From Lentisphaerota bacterium (lineage in GTDB: Bacteria > Verrucomicrobiota > Lentisphaeria > Oligosphaerales > JABHEG01): a stretch of DNA of 64,000 nt. Positions 35,857 to 44,685 of this stretch are shown here, one piece after another (the first letter of the stretch is position 1; the number at the start of each line of letters is the position of its first letter). The translations under genes and the position numbers were made by a program. The DNA lies in NCBI GenBank assembly GCA_018676675.1, contig JABHEG010000367.1, positions 62,001 to 126,000 on the forward strand. Direction: 5' to 3'. The notes under the pieces were generated by a model, which saw nothing but the letters and a program-made list of their open reading frames with translations, did not search any database and was not told the origin of the DNA.

Positions 35857-36530
35857 TCGTTGCTCAACGCAAACCGATGGACGAGATCCGCGGTTTCCTG
35901 GACCGCTATTCGCGGGTGCTTGTACTCGGGTGTGGAGGCTGTGTCACCGTCTGCAACGCTGGCGGGGAGCGGGAAGTCGGGACGCTGGTCTCCGTGCTCA
36001 AACTCAGCGGGATCTCTGAGGTGGAACAAGGCACCATCGAGCGTCAGTGTGACGCCGAGTTTTTCGAGGAGATTCGGGCGTTGGGCGAAAGCTGTGAGGC
36101 AATTCTCAGTATGGCCTGTGGGGCTGGTGTGCAGATGGCCGCTCGGATATTTCCGGACAAGCCGGTTTTTCCGGGGCTCAACACGCAGGGAATGGCCTTG
36201 AATGAAGGGGCAGGGGAGTGGACTGAGGCCTGTCTCGGATGTGGTGACTGTAAGCTTGGGATCTTTGGTGGCGTATGCCCCATGACCCAGTGCTCAAAAT
36301 CCCTCTGCAATGGTCCGTGCGGGGGCTCTGAAAATGGGAAGTGTGAGGTCGATCCTGAGACCGTGGAGTGCGGCTGGCAGAAGATCTATGATCGCCTTGC
36401 ACGGATTGGGCGACTTGATGTGCTCGAGACGGTTGAAGAACCCCGTGATTGGTCGAAGACACACGATGGACGTCCTCGGCACATTATCCGACAGGATCTG
36501 GCCGAGGAAGGCTTTAGCAGCAACGAGTAG
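35853..36530 (+). CDS. metV: MetV, small subunit of methylene-THF reductase
   Basis: ATG 35853 overlaps the previous stop (ATGA). The 225-residue product matches the MTHFR C-terminal-domain protein MetV found with MetF in acetogens: YSRVLVLGCGGCVTVCNAGG, SMACGAGVQ, PGLNTQGM, then a dense Cys region (CLGCGDCKLGIFGGVCPMTQ, CSKSLCNGPCGGSENGKCEV, VECGW) that binds iron-sulfur or zinc. In Moorella and relatives MetV is required for MetF activity and contacts the Hdr/Mvh partners. It sits six bases before metF. Confidence 0.92.
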   Translation: MIVAQRKPMDEIRGFLDRYSRVLVLGCGGCVTVCNAGGEREVGTLVSVLKLSGISEVEQGTIERQCDAEFFEEIRALGESCEAILSMACGAGVQMAARIFPDKPVFPGLNTQGMALNEGAGEWTEACLGCGDCKLGIFGGVCPMTQCSKSLCNGPCGGSENGKCEVDPETVECGWQKIYDRLARIGRLDVLETVEEPRDWSKTHDGRPRHIIRQDLAEEGFSSNE

Positions 36531-36536
36531 GGCGCC

Positions 36537-37532
36537 ATGAGCGAAGCAGTTTTGAAATCGGGCAGCAATCTTGAACGGGTGTTTGCGGCCGGCCATTTTG
36601 CGGTCACGTCTGAACTGGGGCCGCCGAAGAGCGCCGATCTGGCCATCATTGACAAGAAGGCCGACTACCTCAGAGGCCAGGTCGATGCGGTCAACCTTAC
36701 CGACAACCAGACGGCGATCGTGCGCATCTCCAGCATTGCTGCGGCTCGGCTACTTCTGGATCGCGGGATTGAGCCGGTAATCCAGATGACCTGTCGTGAT
36801 CGAAACCGCCTGGCGCAGCAGGCTGATATCCTGGGGGCCTACGTCTTGGGAGTGCGCAACATTGTGTGCTTGAGTGGGGACCATCAGTGCTTCGGCAATC
36901 ACCCCACGGCTAAGCATGTTTTTGACATCGACTCGGTCCAGCTGATCAAGGCGGTCAAAGACATGCGTGACGATGGGGTTTTCATGAATGGTGACGAGAT
37001 CCGGAACACAAAGAAGTCGGATGTCATTGCTCCGAAGATGTTCATCGGCGGTGCAGCCAACCCCTTTGGTGACCCGTTTGAATTTCGGGTTATCCGGTTG
37101 GCCAAGAAGGTGGCGGCGGGGGTGGATTTCATCCAGACTCAGTGCATCTACGATATGGACCGTTTTGAGCGGTGGATGGTCGCCGTTCGCGAGCGGGGGT
37201 TGCACAAGAAGGTGCAGATCATGGCCGGCCTGACCCCCCTGAAGTCGTCCCGCATGACGCAGTATATGGCCAGCAATGTGGCAGGCATTTCCGTGCCTGA
37301 TTACTACCTGGAGAGGATGGCGGCCGCCGAGGATGGGGCTGCCGAAGGTATCCAGATCTGCGTCGAGCAGATCAAGCGACTACGGCAGATTGAGGGTGTC
37401 TCCGGCATCCATCTGATGGCTATTGAATGGGAGAGCAGGGTGCCGGAGATCCTGGAGCGAGCCGGGCTCCTCCCACGCCCTGTGATTGAGGTAGACGAAG
37501 AGCAAGCACCCGTTGACAACGAGACTGTCTGA
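36537..37532 (+). CDS. metF: methylenetetrahydrofolate reductase MetF
   Basis: The 331-residue TIM-barrel flavoprotein interconverts 5,10-methylene-THF and 5-methyl-THF. Motifs: FAVTSELGPPKSADLAI, DAVNLTDNQTAIVRIS, PVIQMTCRDRNRLAQQADIL, NIVCLSGDHQCFGNHPTAKHVFDID, and GVDFIQTQCIYDMDRFERWM. It is the Wood-Ljungdahl MetFV type rather than the longer stand-alone NADH-dependent enzyme, so it probably takes electrons from the iron-sulfur partners around it. It is one gene in a tightly packed electron-transfer operon. Confidence 0.94.
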   Translation: MSEAVLKSGSNLERVFAAGHFAVTSELGPPKSADLAIIDKKADYLRGQVDAVNLTDNQTAIVRISSIAAARLLLDRGIEPVIQMTCRDRNRLAQQADILGAYVLGVRNIVCLSGDHQCFGNHPTAKHVFDIDSVQLIKAVKDMRDDGVFMNGDEIRNTKKSDVIAPKMFIGGAANPFGDPFEFRVIRLAKKVAAGVDFIQTQCIYDMDRFERWMVAVRERGLHKKVQIMAGLTPLKSSRMTQYMASNVAGISVPDYYLERMAAAEDGAAEGIQICVEQIKRLRQIEGVSGIHLMAIEWESRVPEILERAGLLPRPVIEVDEEQAPVDNETV

Positions 37533-37560
37533 CAGAGAGTGCAACCGAGGAACGCCCGGT

Positions 37561-38025
37561 ATGGAACATATTGACGGCGACGCCCTGGACCCCCGTTTTA
37601 AGCATGATGTGGCAACCCATGCCGGTGGTGAGAACATCAGCTTGTGTTTCTCATGCGGCACGTGTACTGCGTCGTGTCCCGTTTCGAACGTCGATGATGA
37701 GTACAATCCGCGGAAAATTATCCGCCAAGTGCTCCTTGGGATGCGTGAAGAAGTGCTGTCCTCGCCGGTCATCTGGCGCTGTGTCCTGTGTTATGCCTGT
37801 TACGCGACGTGCCCGCAGAATGTGAAGTTCCGGGATGTCATGCAGGCGTTACGTGAGATGGCGATTGAGGAAGGCAAGGTTCGTCCGACACTGAGCGAAG
37901 AAATGCTGGAGTTGGACCGTGAACTGATGTGTTTGCACGGGCGGATGGTTGACTTGCTGGTGGAAGAGCCGGCTGCGTGCAAGGAGCTCCTGGCCAAAGT
38001 CGCTGACGTTGTCCCTGAGGAGTGA
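37561..38025 (+). CDS. hdrC: HdrC-like 2[4Fe-4S] protein
   Basis: ATG 37561 is preferred (GAGGAACG upstream); a longer frame starts within metF. The 154-residue product has two ferredoxin motifs, C29-x2-C32-x2-C35-x3-C39 (CFSCGTCTASCPV) and C74-x2-C77-x2-C80-x3-C84 (CVLCYACYATCPQ), a helical C-terminus and RKIIRQVLLGMREEVL, as in HdrC. In heterodisulfide reductase HdrC carries electrons from HdrA to HdrB. No HdrB (CCG-domain) gene is present in the cluster, so here HdrC may deliver directly to MetFV. It lacks the membrane part of QmoC. Confidence 0.88.
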   Translation: MEHIDGDALDPRFKHDVATHAGGENISLCFSCGTCTASCPVSNVDDEYNPRKIIRQVLLGMREEVLSSPVIWRCVLCYACYATCPQNVKFRDVMQALREMAIEEGKVRPTLSEEMLELDRELMCLHGRMVDLLVEEPAACKELLAKVADVVPEE

Positions 38026-38084
38026 GTTCTCCGGGGGAGCGGTCAGGACATGGGAACGGCGAACGTGAAGAACGGATTGGTGTG

Positions 38085-39026
38085 ATGCAGGCAGACGTGA
38101 CAAACGAGTGCCAGTGCAGTGCCGCGACTGGTGCGGTCCTTGCAGGCGAGTGCCAAGGCACTGCCGCGACTGACGTGACTGGTGCCGTCCTTGTCCTGGG
38201 CGGCGGGATCGCCGGGATCCAGGCATCGCTGGACTTGGCGAACTCCGGCCAGAAGGTTTACCTGGTCGAGCGTTCGCCGGCCATCGGCGGGAACATGGCG
38301 CGGCTCGACAAGACCTTCCCGACCAACGACTGCTCGATGTGTATCCTCTCACCCAAAGTCGTCGAGTGCGGACGCCATTTGAACGTGGATTTGATCACCC
38401 TTGGCGAAGTGACTGAGCTGACCGGTAAGGCGGGCAAGTTTACGGCTCGGGTACGCAAGCGTGCGCGGTACGTTGACCAAGACGCATGTACGGGGTGTGG
38501 TGCCTGTCTTGAGAGCTGCCCCACGCAGTGCCAGCCACGGTTCGACACGCAGCGTGATCTGCCAGTTCTGAGTGCTGAACACACTGCCTTGCTTGATGGG
38601 CTTGTGGAGACGCATGGTCACTCTCAAGCGGCGCTGTTGCCGATCTTGCAGGAGATCAATGAGATATGTCGGTACTTGCCGCAGGAGATGGTGATCCACG
38701 TGGCTGATCGTCTAGACGTTCCAGTGAGTGAGATCTACCGGATCGGGACGTTCTACACCGCGTTCTCGTTCGAACCCCGAGGCGAACATACAATCAGTGT
38801 CTGCACGGGGACGGCGTGCCACATCAAGGGAGCGCCAAAGCTGATCGCTGAGCTGAATCGAGAACTCGGGATTGGTGTCGGCGGGACGACCGAGGATGGG
38901 AGATTCACTCTGGAAGGAGTGCGCTGCCTCGGTTGCTGTGCCCTCGCTCCGGTGGTGAAGATCGGGGGCCGCATCTATGGCGGGGTCAAGGTCCGTGAGA
39001 TAGCCAAGATCCTCAAAGACTACTGA
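38085..39026 (+). CDS. HdrA N-half fused to NuoE
   Basis: The start is taken at ATG 38085, since GTG 38022 sits on its own ribosome site; the frame is open between. Residues ~34-153 are the first part of HdrA: VLVLGGGIAGIQASLDLANS, SPAIGGNMARLDKTFPTNDC, SMCILSPKVVECGRH and the first half of the inserted ferredoxin (C135, C138, C141, C145). HdrA then stops at PRFD (~151-154). From ~160 the protein is NuoE/HydC: thioredoxin-like fold with [2Fe-2S] ligands C240, C245, C281, C285 (VCTGTACHIKG, CLGCCALAP). The missing HdrA half is in the gene two further on. It would be the [2Fe-2S] relay next to NuoF. The first ~33 residues hold a degenerate duplication. Confidence 0.85.
   Translation: MQADVTNECQCSAATGAVLAGECQGTAATDVTGAVLVLGGGIAGIQASLDLANSGQKVYLVERSPAIGGNMARLDKTFPTNDCSMCILSPKVVECGRHLNVDLITLGEVTELTGKAGKFTARVRKRARYVDQDACTGCGACLESCPTQCQPRFDTQRDLPVLSAEHTALLDGLVETHGHSQAALLPILQEINEICRYLPQEMVIHVADRLDVPVSEIYRIGTFYTAFSFEPRGEHTISVCTGTACHIKGAPKLIAELNRELGIGVGGTTEDGRFTLEGVRCLGCCALAPVVKIGGRIYGGVKVREIAKILKDY
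38106..38193 (+). repeat. imperfect tandem duplication in the HdrA-NuoE 5' end
   Basis: Copy 1 (38106-38142) begins GAGTGCCAGTGCAGTGCCGC and copy 2 (38148-38193) GAGTGCCAAGGCACTGCCGC; both end GGTGC(G/C)GTCCTTG, with six extra bases in copy 2. It encodes ECQCSAATGAVLA followed by ECQGTAATDVTGAVLV, so the second copy leads into the Rossmann strand. Confidence 0.7.
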
Positions 39027-39042
39027 GAGAACAGCTGGGTCA

Positions 39043-40896
39043 ATGAAGCGAGTACTTTCAACGCAAGAACTCGAGCAGTTGCGCAGCAGCATCTGTTCTG
39101 AACGGGACGTGTCGCGTCCCTGCATTGCCGTCTGCGGCGGCTCAGGATGTCTCGCAACCGGGGGGCATGGGGTGGTCGAGGCGTTGCGGGACGAAATCAC
39201 TGCGACTGGCTTGGCGGACAGGGTAGACCTGCGCTTGACCGGTTGCCATGGCCTCTGTGAGTGCGGGCCTCTTGTTGTGCTGTATCCGAGCAAGGTCTTC
39301 TATCAACGCGTCCAGACTGAAGACGCCCAAGCTATTGTGGCCAACGCTACCGGGGATTCTGACACCATCGAACGCTTGCTCTACGTGGATCCGAATAGTG
39401 GAGAGCGTTCTGTCAGTGAGGATGAGATTCCGTTCTATCGCCGACAGCAGCGCCTTGTCTTCGGGAACAACGGTCTCATCGACCCAACTAGAATTGAGGA
39501 CTACCTGGCCATTGGAGGGTATTCAGCATTCACCAAGGCTCTCTCTGGCATGTCCCCTCAGGACGTGGTTTCCGAGGTCACGGATGCTGGTCTTCGCGGC
39601 CGTGGTGGCGGCGGGTTTCCCACCGGCTGGAAATGGGAGGCGGCCCAGGAAGAAGAAGGGGACGTAAAGTACGTGATCTGCAACGCGGATGAAGGGGATC
39701 CCGGGGCGTATATGGACCGCAGCCTGATGGAGGGCAACCCACACAGCGTCTTGGAGGGGATGATGATCGGGGCTTACGCGATCGGGGCGAGCGAGGGTTA
39801 CGTTTACATCCGGACGGAGTACCCGCTTGCGGTGGAGCGCCTCGAGATTGCCATCGAACAGGCGCGTGAAATTGGCTTGATGGGCGAGGGGATTCTGGGT
39901 ACGGACTTTGCGTTCGATGTGCATATTTCCCAAGGCAGCGGAGCCTTCGTGTGTGGTGAGTCCAGCGCGCTGATTGCGTCCATTGAAGGGAAGCCCGGCG
40001 AACCGCGCGCCAAACATGTGCATATGTCCGAGAGTGGGCTCTGGGGGAAGCCGACGACGCTCAACAATGTTGAGACGTGGGCCAATGTCCCTGTGATCAT
40101 CGGCAAGGGGGCAGAGTGGTTTGCCGCCATCGGGACCGAGAAGAGCAAAGGGACCAAGGTTTTCTCCCTGGTTGGCAATGTGAAGAATTCCGGGCTGGTT
40201 GAGGTCCCGATGGGGATCACGTTGGGTGAGATTGTGAACGAAATTGGTGGGGGCGTGCCTGAAGGGCATGAACTCAAGGCCGTGCAGACCGGCGGCCCCA
40301 GTGGAGGATGTATCCCGGCTGACCTGATGCATTTGACGGTCGACTTCGATTCGCTCACAGAAGCGGGGTCAATGATGGGGTCTGGGGGGATGATTGTCAT
40401 GGACGACACGGCCTGCATGGTCGATGTGGCCCGTTATTTTGTCGAGTTTTTGGTTGAGGAGTCATGCGGCAAGTGCAGTTCCTGTCGTGAGGGATTGAGG
40501 CACATGTACGCCGTGCTCAGTCGGATTTGTCTGGGCGAAGGCCGGGCGGGCGACATTGAGTTGCTGGAGGACCTGTGCGAGGTCATTGGCAGTGCTTCAT
40601 TGTGCGGTCTGGGGACGTCAGCCCCGAATCCGGTGTTGTCGACATTACGCTATTTTCGGGACGAGTACGAGGCCCATATCGAGCGGAAGCAGTGTCCGGC
40701 GAAGGTCTGTCGCTCGTTGCTGACCTACACGATTGATCCCGAGGCATGCGTGGGCTGTACGGCCTGCCGGAAGGCGTGTTCGGTGGAAGCGATCACTGGG
40801 GAGCGGAAAGAAGCCCACGCTCTGGATGCCGAGTTGTGTATCCAGTGTGGTCAGTGTTTTGAGGTCTGCAGATTTGATGCGGTGAAAGTCAGCTGA
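39043..40896 (+). CDS. nuoF: NuoF-like NADH-oxidising flavoprotein
   Basis: The 617-residue product is of the HydB/HndC/NuoF type. An N-terminal thioredoxin-like [2Fe-2S] domain (C31, C36, C68, C72) leads to the FMN/NADH domain with GLRGRGGGGFPTGWKW, ICNADEGDPGAYMDR and GAYVCGESSAL-like GAFVCGESSALIASIEG. A [4Fe-4S] site (ESCGKCSSCREG) and a C-terminal 2[4Fe-4S] ferredoxin (CVGCTACRKACSVEAI, CIQCGQCFEVCRFDAV) follow. It should oxidise or form NAD(P)H and pass electrons through clusters to the neighbouring fusions. Bifurcating hydrogenases use this same subunit, but no hydrogenase catalytic subunit is here. Its TGA overlaps the next ATG. Confidence 0.93.
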   Translation: MKRVLSTQELEQLRSSICSERDVSRPCIAVCGGSGCLATGGHGVVEALRDEITATGLADRVDLRLTGCHGLCECGPLVVLYPSKVFYQRVQTEDAQAIVANATGDSDTIERLLYVDPNSGERSVSEDEIPFYRRQQRLVFGNNGLIDPTRIEDYLAIGGYSAFTKALSGMSPQDVVSEVTDAGLRGRGGGGFPTGWKWEAAQEEEGDVKYVICNADEGDPGAYMDRSLMEGNPHSVLEGMMIGAYAIGASEGYVYIRTEYPLAVERLEIAIEQAREIGLMGEGILGTDFAFDVHISQGSGAFVCGESSALIASIEGKPGEPRAKHVHMSESGLWGKPTTLNNVETWANVPVIIGKGAEWFAAIGTEKSKGTKVFSLVGNVKNSGLVEVPMGITLGEIVNEIGGGVPEGHELKAVQTGGPSGGCIPADLMHLTVDFDSLTEAGSMMGSGGMIVMDDTACMVDVARYFVEFLVEESCGKCSSCREGLRHMYAVLSRICLGEGRAGDIELLEDLCEVIGSASLCGLGTSAPNPVLSTLRYFRDEYEAHIERKQCPAKVCRSLLTYTIDPEACVGCTACRKACSVEAITGERKEAHALDAELCIQCGQCFEVCRFDAVKVS

Positions 40897-43800
40897 TGCC
40901 CACGATCACCATTGATGGCAAGACGATTGAGGCCCCCGCCGGAGCGACCGTTCTGGATGTCGCGCGGGATAACGACATATGGATCCCGACGCTTTGCCAT
41001 GACAAGCGTCTATCCGACTACGGTGCGTGTCGATTGTGTTTGGTGGAGGCAACACGTAGGGGACGGACCAAGACCACGACGTCATGCACGTTGCCGGTTC
41101 AAGACGGGGTCGAGATCACCACGCAATCGGAGCGTCTGGCCAAGCTACGCCGGTTGGTCATGGAGCTCATTCTGGCTTCCTGCCCGAACTCGCCGGCTGT
41201 ACTCGAGATGGCCGAGCGTTTGGGAGCGTTGCCGGGGCGACTGGAGGCCGAAGCCGGATCCGACTGCATTCGGTGCGGGCTTTGCGTACGCGCTTGCGCT
41301 GAGATCAGCGAAGCCCACGCGATCAGCTTCGCCCATCGTGGGATAGACCGGACGATCACGACTCCATTTGGGGATCCCACGAGCGACTGTGTGCTGTGCG
41401 GGGCTTGCGTGTCGGTTTGTCCGACAGGATCGCGTCTTCTTGACCTAGCCTCCATTTCTGGGGAGGCCCCCAGTCAGCTGCGGTCTCGCTTTGATGCTGG
41501 GCTTGCCACGCGTCGGGTGATCAGTCGACCTTTCCCGCAGGCCCTACCGAATGTGCCGGCCATTGATCCTGCTGCCTGCCTTCGCTTGAACAATGGCAGT
41601 TGCGGTGTCTGTGAACGGGTGTGCGAGGCCAACGCAATCAGATTCGATGACCAGGACACTGAGGAAGAGATTGCCGTGGGAGCTGTGATCGTTGCGTCGG
41701 GGTACGCGGAGTACGAGCCCTATGCGAAACATGAGACCGGCTACAGTCGCTTCCCCGACGTTCTGACGAGTATGGAATTCGAGCGCATGTTGTCAGCATC
41801 GGGACCGTTTGGCGGCCACGTCGTGCGGCCTTCGGATGGCCGTGAGCCAAAGCGCATTGCGTTTCTGCAGTGCGTCGGGTCACGAGACATCTCGTGTAGG
41901 AATGGATACTGCTCCTCGGTCTGTTGTATGTACGCGGTGAAGGAGGCGTTCATTGCCAAAGAGCACATGGACGATGTCGATACGACGGTCTTTTTCATGG
42001 ACGTTCGAGCGTTTGGGAAAGAGTTCGACCGTTACTGTGAACGAGCGGAAAAGGAACGCGAAGTGCGGTTCAAACGAGCTCGTGTGCATGATGTCCAGCG
42101 GAACGGCGCGGGCGATATGGTGGTGCGCTACTGTGAGGAGGGCGGCGGCGTCTCCAGTGATGGGTTTGATTTGGTCGTTTTGTCCGTCGGTTTGGCGCCC
42201 AATGAGGCGACGCGCAGACTTGCCGCTGATCTTGGCGTTGCGCTGAACGATTTTGGTTTTGTGTGGACTGATCCAGACAATCCGTTGCACACAGCGCGTC
42301 CCGGTATCTTTGCCGCGGGGGCCGCAGCGGGACCAAAGGACATTCCGGAGACGGTCGTTCAGGCAAGTGCTGCCGCCTGTGAGGCCAGCCGACTGTTGGC
42401 GGCGGGGCAGGGCACGCTGACTGAAGACCGCGTGTTCCCGGCTGAGCGGGATGTGTCAACGGATGCCCCACGCGTTGGGGTTTTTGTCTGTCATTGCGGA
42501 GTCAATATTGGCGGCGTTGTGGATGTCCCGAACGTCGCTGAGCTGGCTGAACGTCTACCGTATGTTGTCTACACGGAGGACGAAATCTACACGTGTTCCC
42601 AGGATTCTCAGGAGCACCTGCGGGACATGATCGAGGAGCACCGACTCAATCGTGTGGTGATTGCCTCGTGTTCTCCAAGGACGCATGAGGCCCTGTTCCA
42701 GGAGACGTTACGCGAGGCCGGTCTGAATCCCAGCTTGGTGGCGATGACCAATATTCGTGACCAGTGCTCCTGGGCCCATATGGATCAGCCGGAGGCCGCC
42801 ACGAGGAAGGCGCATGACTTGGTCCGGATGGCCGTTGCCAAAGCGGCCCTGGGTGAGCCCTTGACATCCGAGCGGATCCCGGTCACTCCGAAGGCGTTGG
42901 TTGTCGGAGGAGGGTTGGCCGGTATTGCTTCTGCTCTGGCGATCGCGGATCGGGGCTATGCGGTGTTGCTCGTGGAGAAGGAAGACACGTTGGGGGGCAA
43001 CTTACTGCACATCCCGGTTGGCTTCGAGGATCAGGATGTCGTGAGCTTCTTAGAGGGACACCGCAGGCGCTTGATGGCACACGAGCTTGTCACGGTGCGG
43101 ACGCAGGCGACCCTTACCGATGTCACTGGTTTTGTTGGGAATTTCAGATCCGTCCTGAGCGATGGCAGTGAATACGAGCACGGTGTTGCGATCGTCGCGA
43201 CTGGCGCTCAGGAGTATGAACCGACCGAGTTTATGTACCATGAAAGTCCACGGGTCGTGACTCAACGCGAACTCTCGGCACGGCTGGCGGGAATGAATGG
43301 TACGTGGGAAGACGCTCCGGAGCGCGTGGTGATGATTCAGTGCGTCGGCTCTCGGAACGAAGAACACCCCTACTGCAGCCGTGTTTGCTGCAACCGCGCG
43401 GTGAAGAATGCTCTACGCATCAAGGAGCTCTCACCTACCACGGAAGTCCACGTGTTGTACCGCGATGTCCGCACCTACGGCTTGCGCGAGGTCAATTACC
43501 AGCAGGCTCGAGGAAAAGGCGTTCATTTCGTTCGGTTCACCGAGGACGCGCCTCCGTCCGTCGTTGCAGGGGATGGCGATGAGGTCCGAGTGCGCTTCCT
43601 GGAGCAGACGCTTCAGTGCGAGCTTGATCTAGGCACGGAGCTGGTGGTGTTGAGCTCTGGCATAGTGGCTGATTCCGACGCCAACGATGTGGTCGGGAAG
43701 CTCTTCAAGGTGCCGATAAATGGCGATGGCTTCTTCCTTGAGGCACACGCCAAGTTGCGCCCTGTCGAGTTCGCCACGGAAGGCGTGTTCCTGGCCGGAC

Positions 43801-44147
43801 TGGCACATGGACCAAAATCGCTGGATGAGAGTCTCGGGCAGGCGTTGGCCGCAGCGTCCAGGGCGTGCACAATCTTGTCCAAACCAGACATTGAGGGCCA
43901 ACCCAACATCGCTGAGGTGAAGCCGGACAGTTGTGTCGCGTGTGGTTTGTGCGAGTCTCTATGCGCGTACAACGCGATTTCTCTTGAGCTGCAGCAGATC
44001 GGGCGTGATGAACGTGTTTTCGCGAAGGTGAATCCGGCGTTGTGCAAAGGGTGTGGGGCTTGTGTGGCGGGGTGTCGTTCCGGGGGCCTCAATCTTCGGG
44101 GCTTTACCGACCAGCAGATTTTGGCCGAGATTTCGCAGTTGTTCTGA
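40896..44147 (+). CDS. NuoG N-terminus fused to HdrA C-half and a full HdrA
   Basis: ATG 40896 overlaps the nuoF stop. Of 1083 residues, ~1-185 are NuoG/HydA-like: [2Fe-2S] C34, C45, C48, C64 and two [4Fe-4S] sets (C124-C134, C165-C175). There is no H-cluster or molybdenum domain, and the His-Cys3 cluster motif is not seen. At ~198 HdrA begins in mid-ferredoxin (RFDAGLATRRVISRPFPQAL, CGVCERVCEANAI) and runs through IAFLQCVGSRDISC and GIFAAGAAAGPKDIP to ~510. A second, complete HdrA follows: N-domain ~525-660 (VGVFVCHCGVNIGG), FAD site GGGLAG at 671-676, MIQCVGSRNEEHPYCS, and a C-terminal 2[4Fe-4S] ferredoxin (C1013-C1023, C1050-C1060). It is probably the flavin-bifurcating core. Confidence 0.87.
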   Translation: MPTITIDGKTIEAPAGATVLDVARDNDIWIPTLCHDKRLSDYGACRLCLVEATRRGRTKTTTSCTLPVQDGVEITTQSERLAKLRRLVMELILASCPNSPAVLEMAERLGALPGRLEAEAGSDCIRCGLCVRACAEISEAHAISFAHRGIDRTITTPFGDPTSDCVLCGACVSVCPTGSRLLDLASISGEAPSQLRSRFDAGLATRRVISRPFPQALPNVPAIDPAACLRLNNGSCGVCERVCEANAIRFDDQDTEEEIAVGAVIVASGYAEYEPYAKHETGYSRFPDVLTSMEFERMLSASGPFGGHVVRPSDGREPKRIAFLQCVGSRDISCRNGYCSSVCCMYAVKEAFIAKEHMDDVDTTVFFMDVRAFGKEFDRYCERAEKEREVRFKRARVHDVQRNGAGDMVVRYCEEGGGVSSDGFDLVVLSVGLAPNEATRRLAADLGVALNDFGFVWTDPDNPLHTARPGIFAAGAAAGPKDIPETVVQASAAACEASRLLAAGQGTLTEDRVFPAERDVSTDAPRVGVFVCHCGVNIGGVVDVPNVAELAERLPYVVYTEDEIYTCSQDSQEHLRDMIEEHRLNRVVIASCSPRTHEALFQETLREAGLNPSLVAMTNIRDQCSWAHMDQPEAATRKAHDLVRMAVAKAALGEPLTSERIPVTPKALVVGGGLAGIASALAIADRGYAVLLVEKEDTLGGNLLHIPVGFEDQDVVSFLEGHRRRLMAHELVTVRTQATLTDVTGFVGNFRSVLSDGSEYEHGVAIVATGAQEYEPTEFMYHESPRVVTQRELSARLAGMNGTWEDAPERVVMIQCVGSRNEEHPYCSRVCCNRAVKNALRIKELSPTTEVHVLYRDVRTYGLREVNYQQARGKGVHFVRFTEDAPPSVVAGDGDEVRVRFLEQTLQCELDLGTELVVLSSGIVADSDANDVVGKLFKVPINGDGFFLEAHAKLRPVEFATEGVFLAGLAHGPKSLDESLGQALAAASRACTILSKPDIEGQPNIAEVKPDSCVACGLCESLCAYNAISLELQQIGRDERVFAKVNPALCKGCGACVAGCRSGGLNLRGFTDQQILAEISQLF

Positions 44148-44187
44148 GCAGGTATTGGGCAGTGGGTAGCCAATAGCGACGGGTGAT

Positions 44188-44685
44188 ATGACAGCAAGTG
44201 AGCCACAGGTAGCTGAGACGCCGGAATGGGAACCCAAGATTGTTGCGTTCCTGTGTAACTGGTGTTCGTATGCGGGGGCGGATCTGGCTGGTGTGAGCCG
44301 GATTCAGTACCCAGCCAATGTGCGCGTGATTCGCGTCCCATGTTCAGGACGCGTCAACCCGATGTTTATTCTGCGTGCCCTGCAGCAAGGCGTGGATGGT
44401 GTGTTAGTCTCCGGTTGCCATCCGGGGGACTGCCACTACCTCACGGGAAACTACCATGCGCGTCGGCGCTTTGCTGTACTCAAACGTCTTCTCGAGTTTT
44501 GTGGGATCGAGGAGGGGCGCGTGCAGTTTTCGTGGGTTTCCGCTTCCGAAGGGCAGAAGTTTGCCGATGTAGTTACCGACGTCACCGAGAAGATCCACCA
44601 ACTCGGACCAGCGACGCGGCTGGTGAAGCACCTTTGGGACGTTCCGTCGTCAGTGTTGGCGGCGTTGGAGACAGACGAATCATGA
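44188..44685 (+). CDS. mvhD: MvhD/FlxD-type [2Fe-2S] protein
   Basis: The 165-residue product has the MvhD pattern with all five Cys: C23 and C26 (FLCNWCSYAGADLAGVSRI), C52 (RVPCSGRVN), C77 and C82 (VSGCHPGDCHYL). MvhD/FlxD carries electrons between an oxidoreductase (hydrogenase, Flx, Fdh) and HdrA. The gene lies 40 bases after the HdrA fusion and its stop overlaps the next ATG. It is the second MvhD domain of the operon, the other being the C-terminus of the QmoB-like protein, which has lost a Cys. Confidence 0.92.
   Translation: MTASEPQVAETPEWEPKIVAFLCNWCSYAGADLAGVSRIQYPANVRVIRVPCSGRVNPMFILRALQQGVDGVLVSGCHPGDCHYLTGNYHARRRFAVLKRLLEFCGIEEGRVQFSWVSASEGQKFADVVTDVTEKIHQLGPATRLVKHLWDVPSSVLAALETDES

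Noticed and set aside
32417..38025. QmoABC of sulfate reduction
   Set aside because: QmoA-like and QmoB-like proteins are present, but the HdrC protein has no membrane QmoC part, there is no aprAB or sat, and metVF sits inside the set.
40896..44147. Possible [FeFe]-hydrogenase catalytic subunit, because of the HydA-like N-terminus next to a HydB-like protein
   Set aside because: No H-cluster motifs follow; the rest of the protein is HdrA. With no other hydrogenase gene in the window a hydrogenase is not supported.
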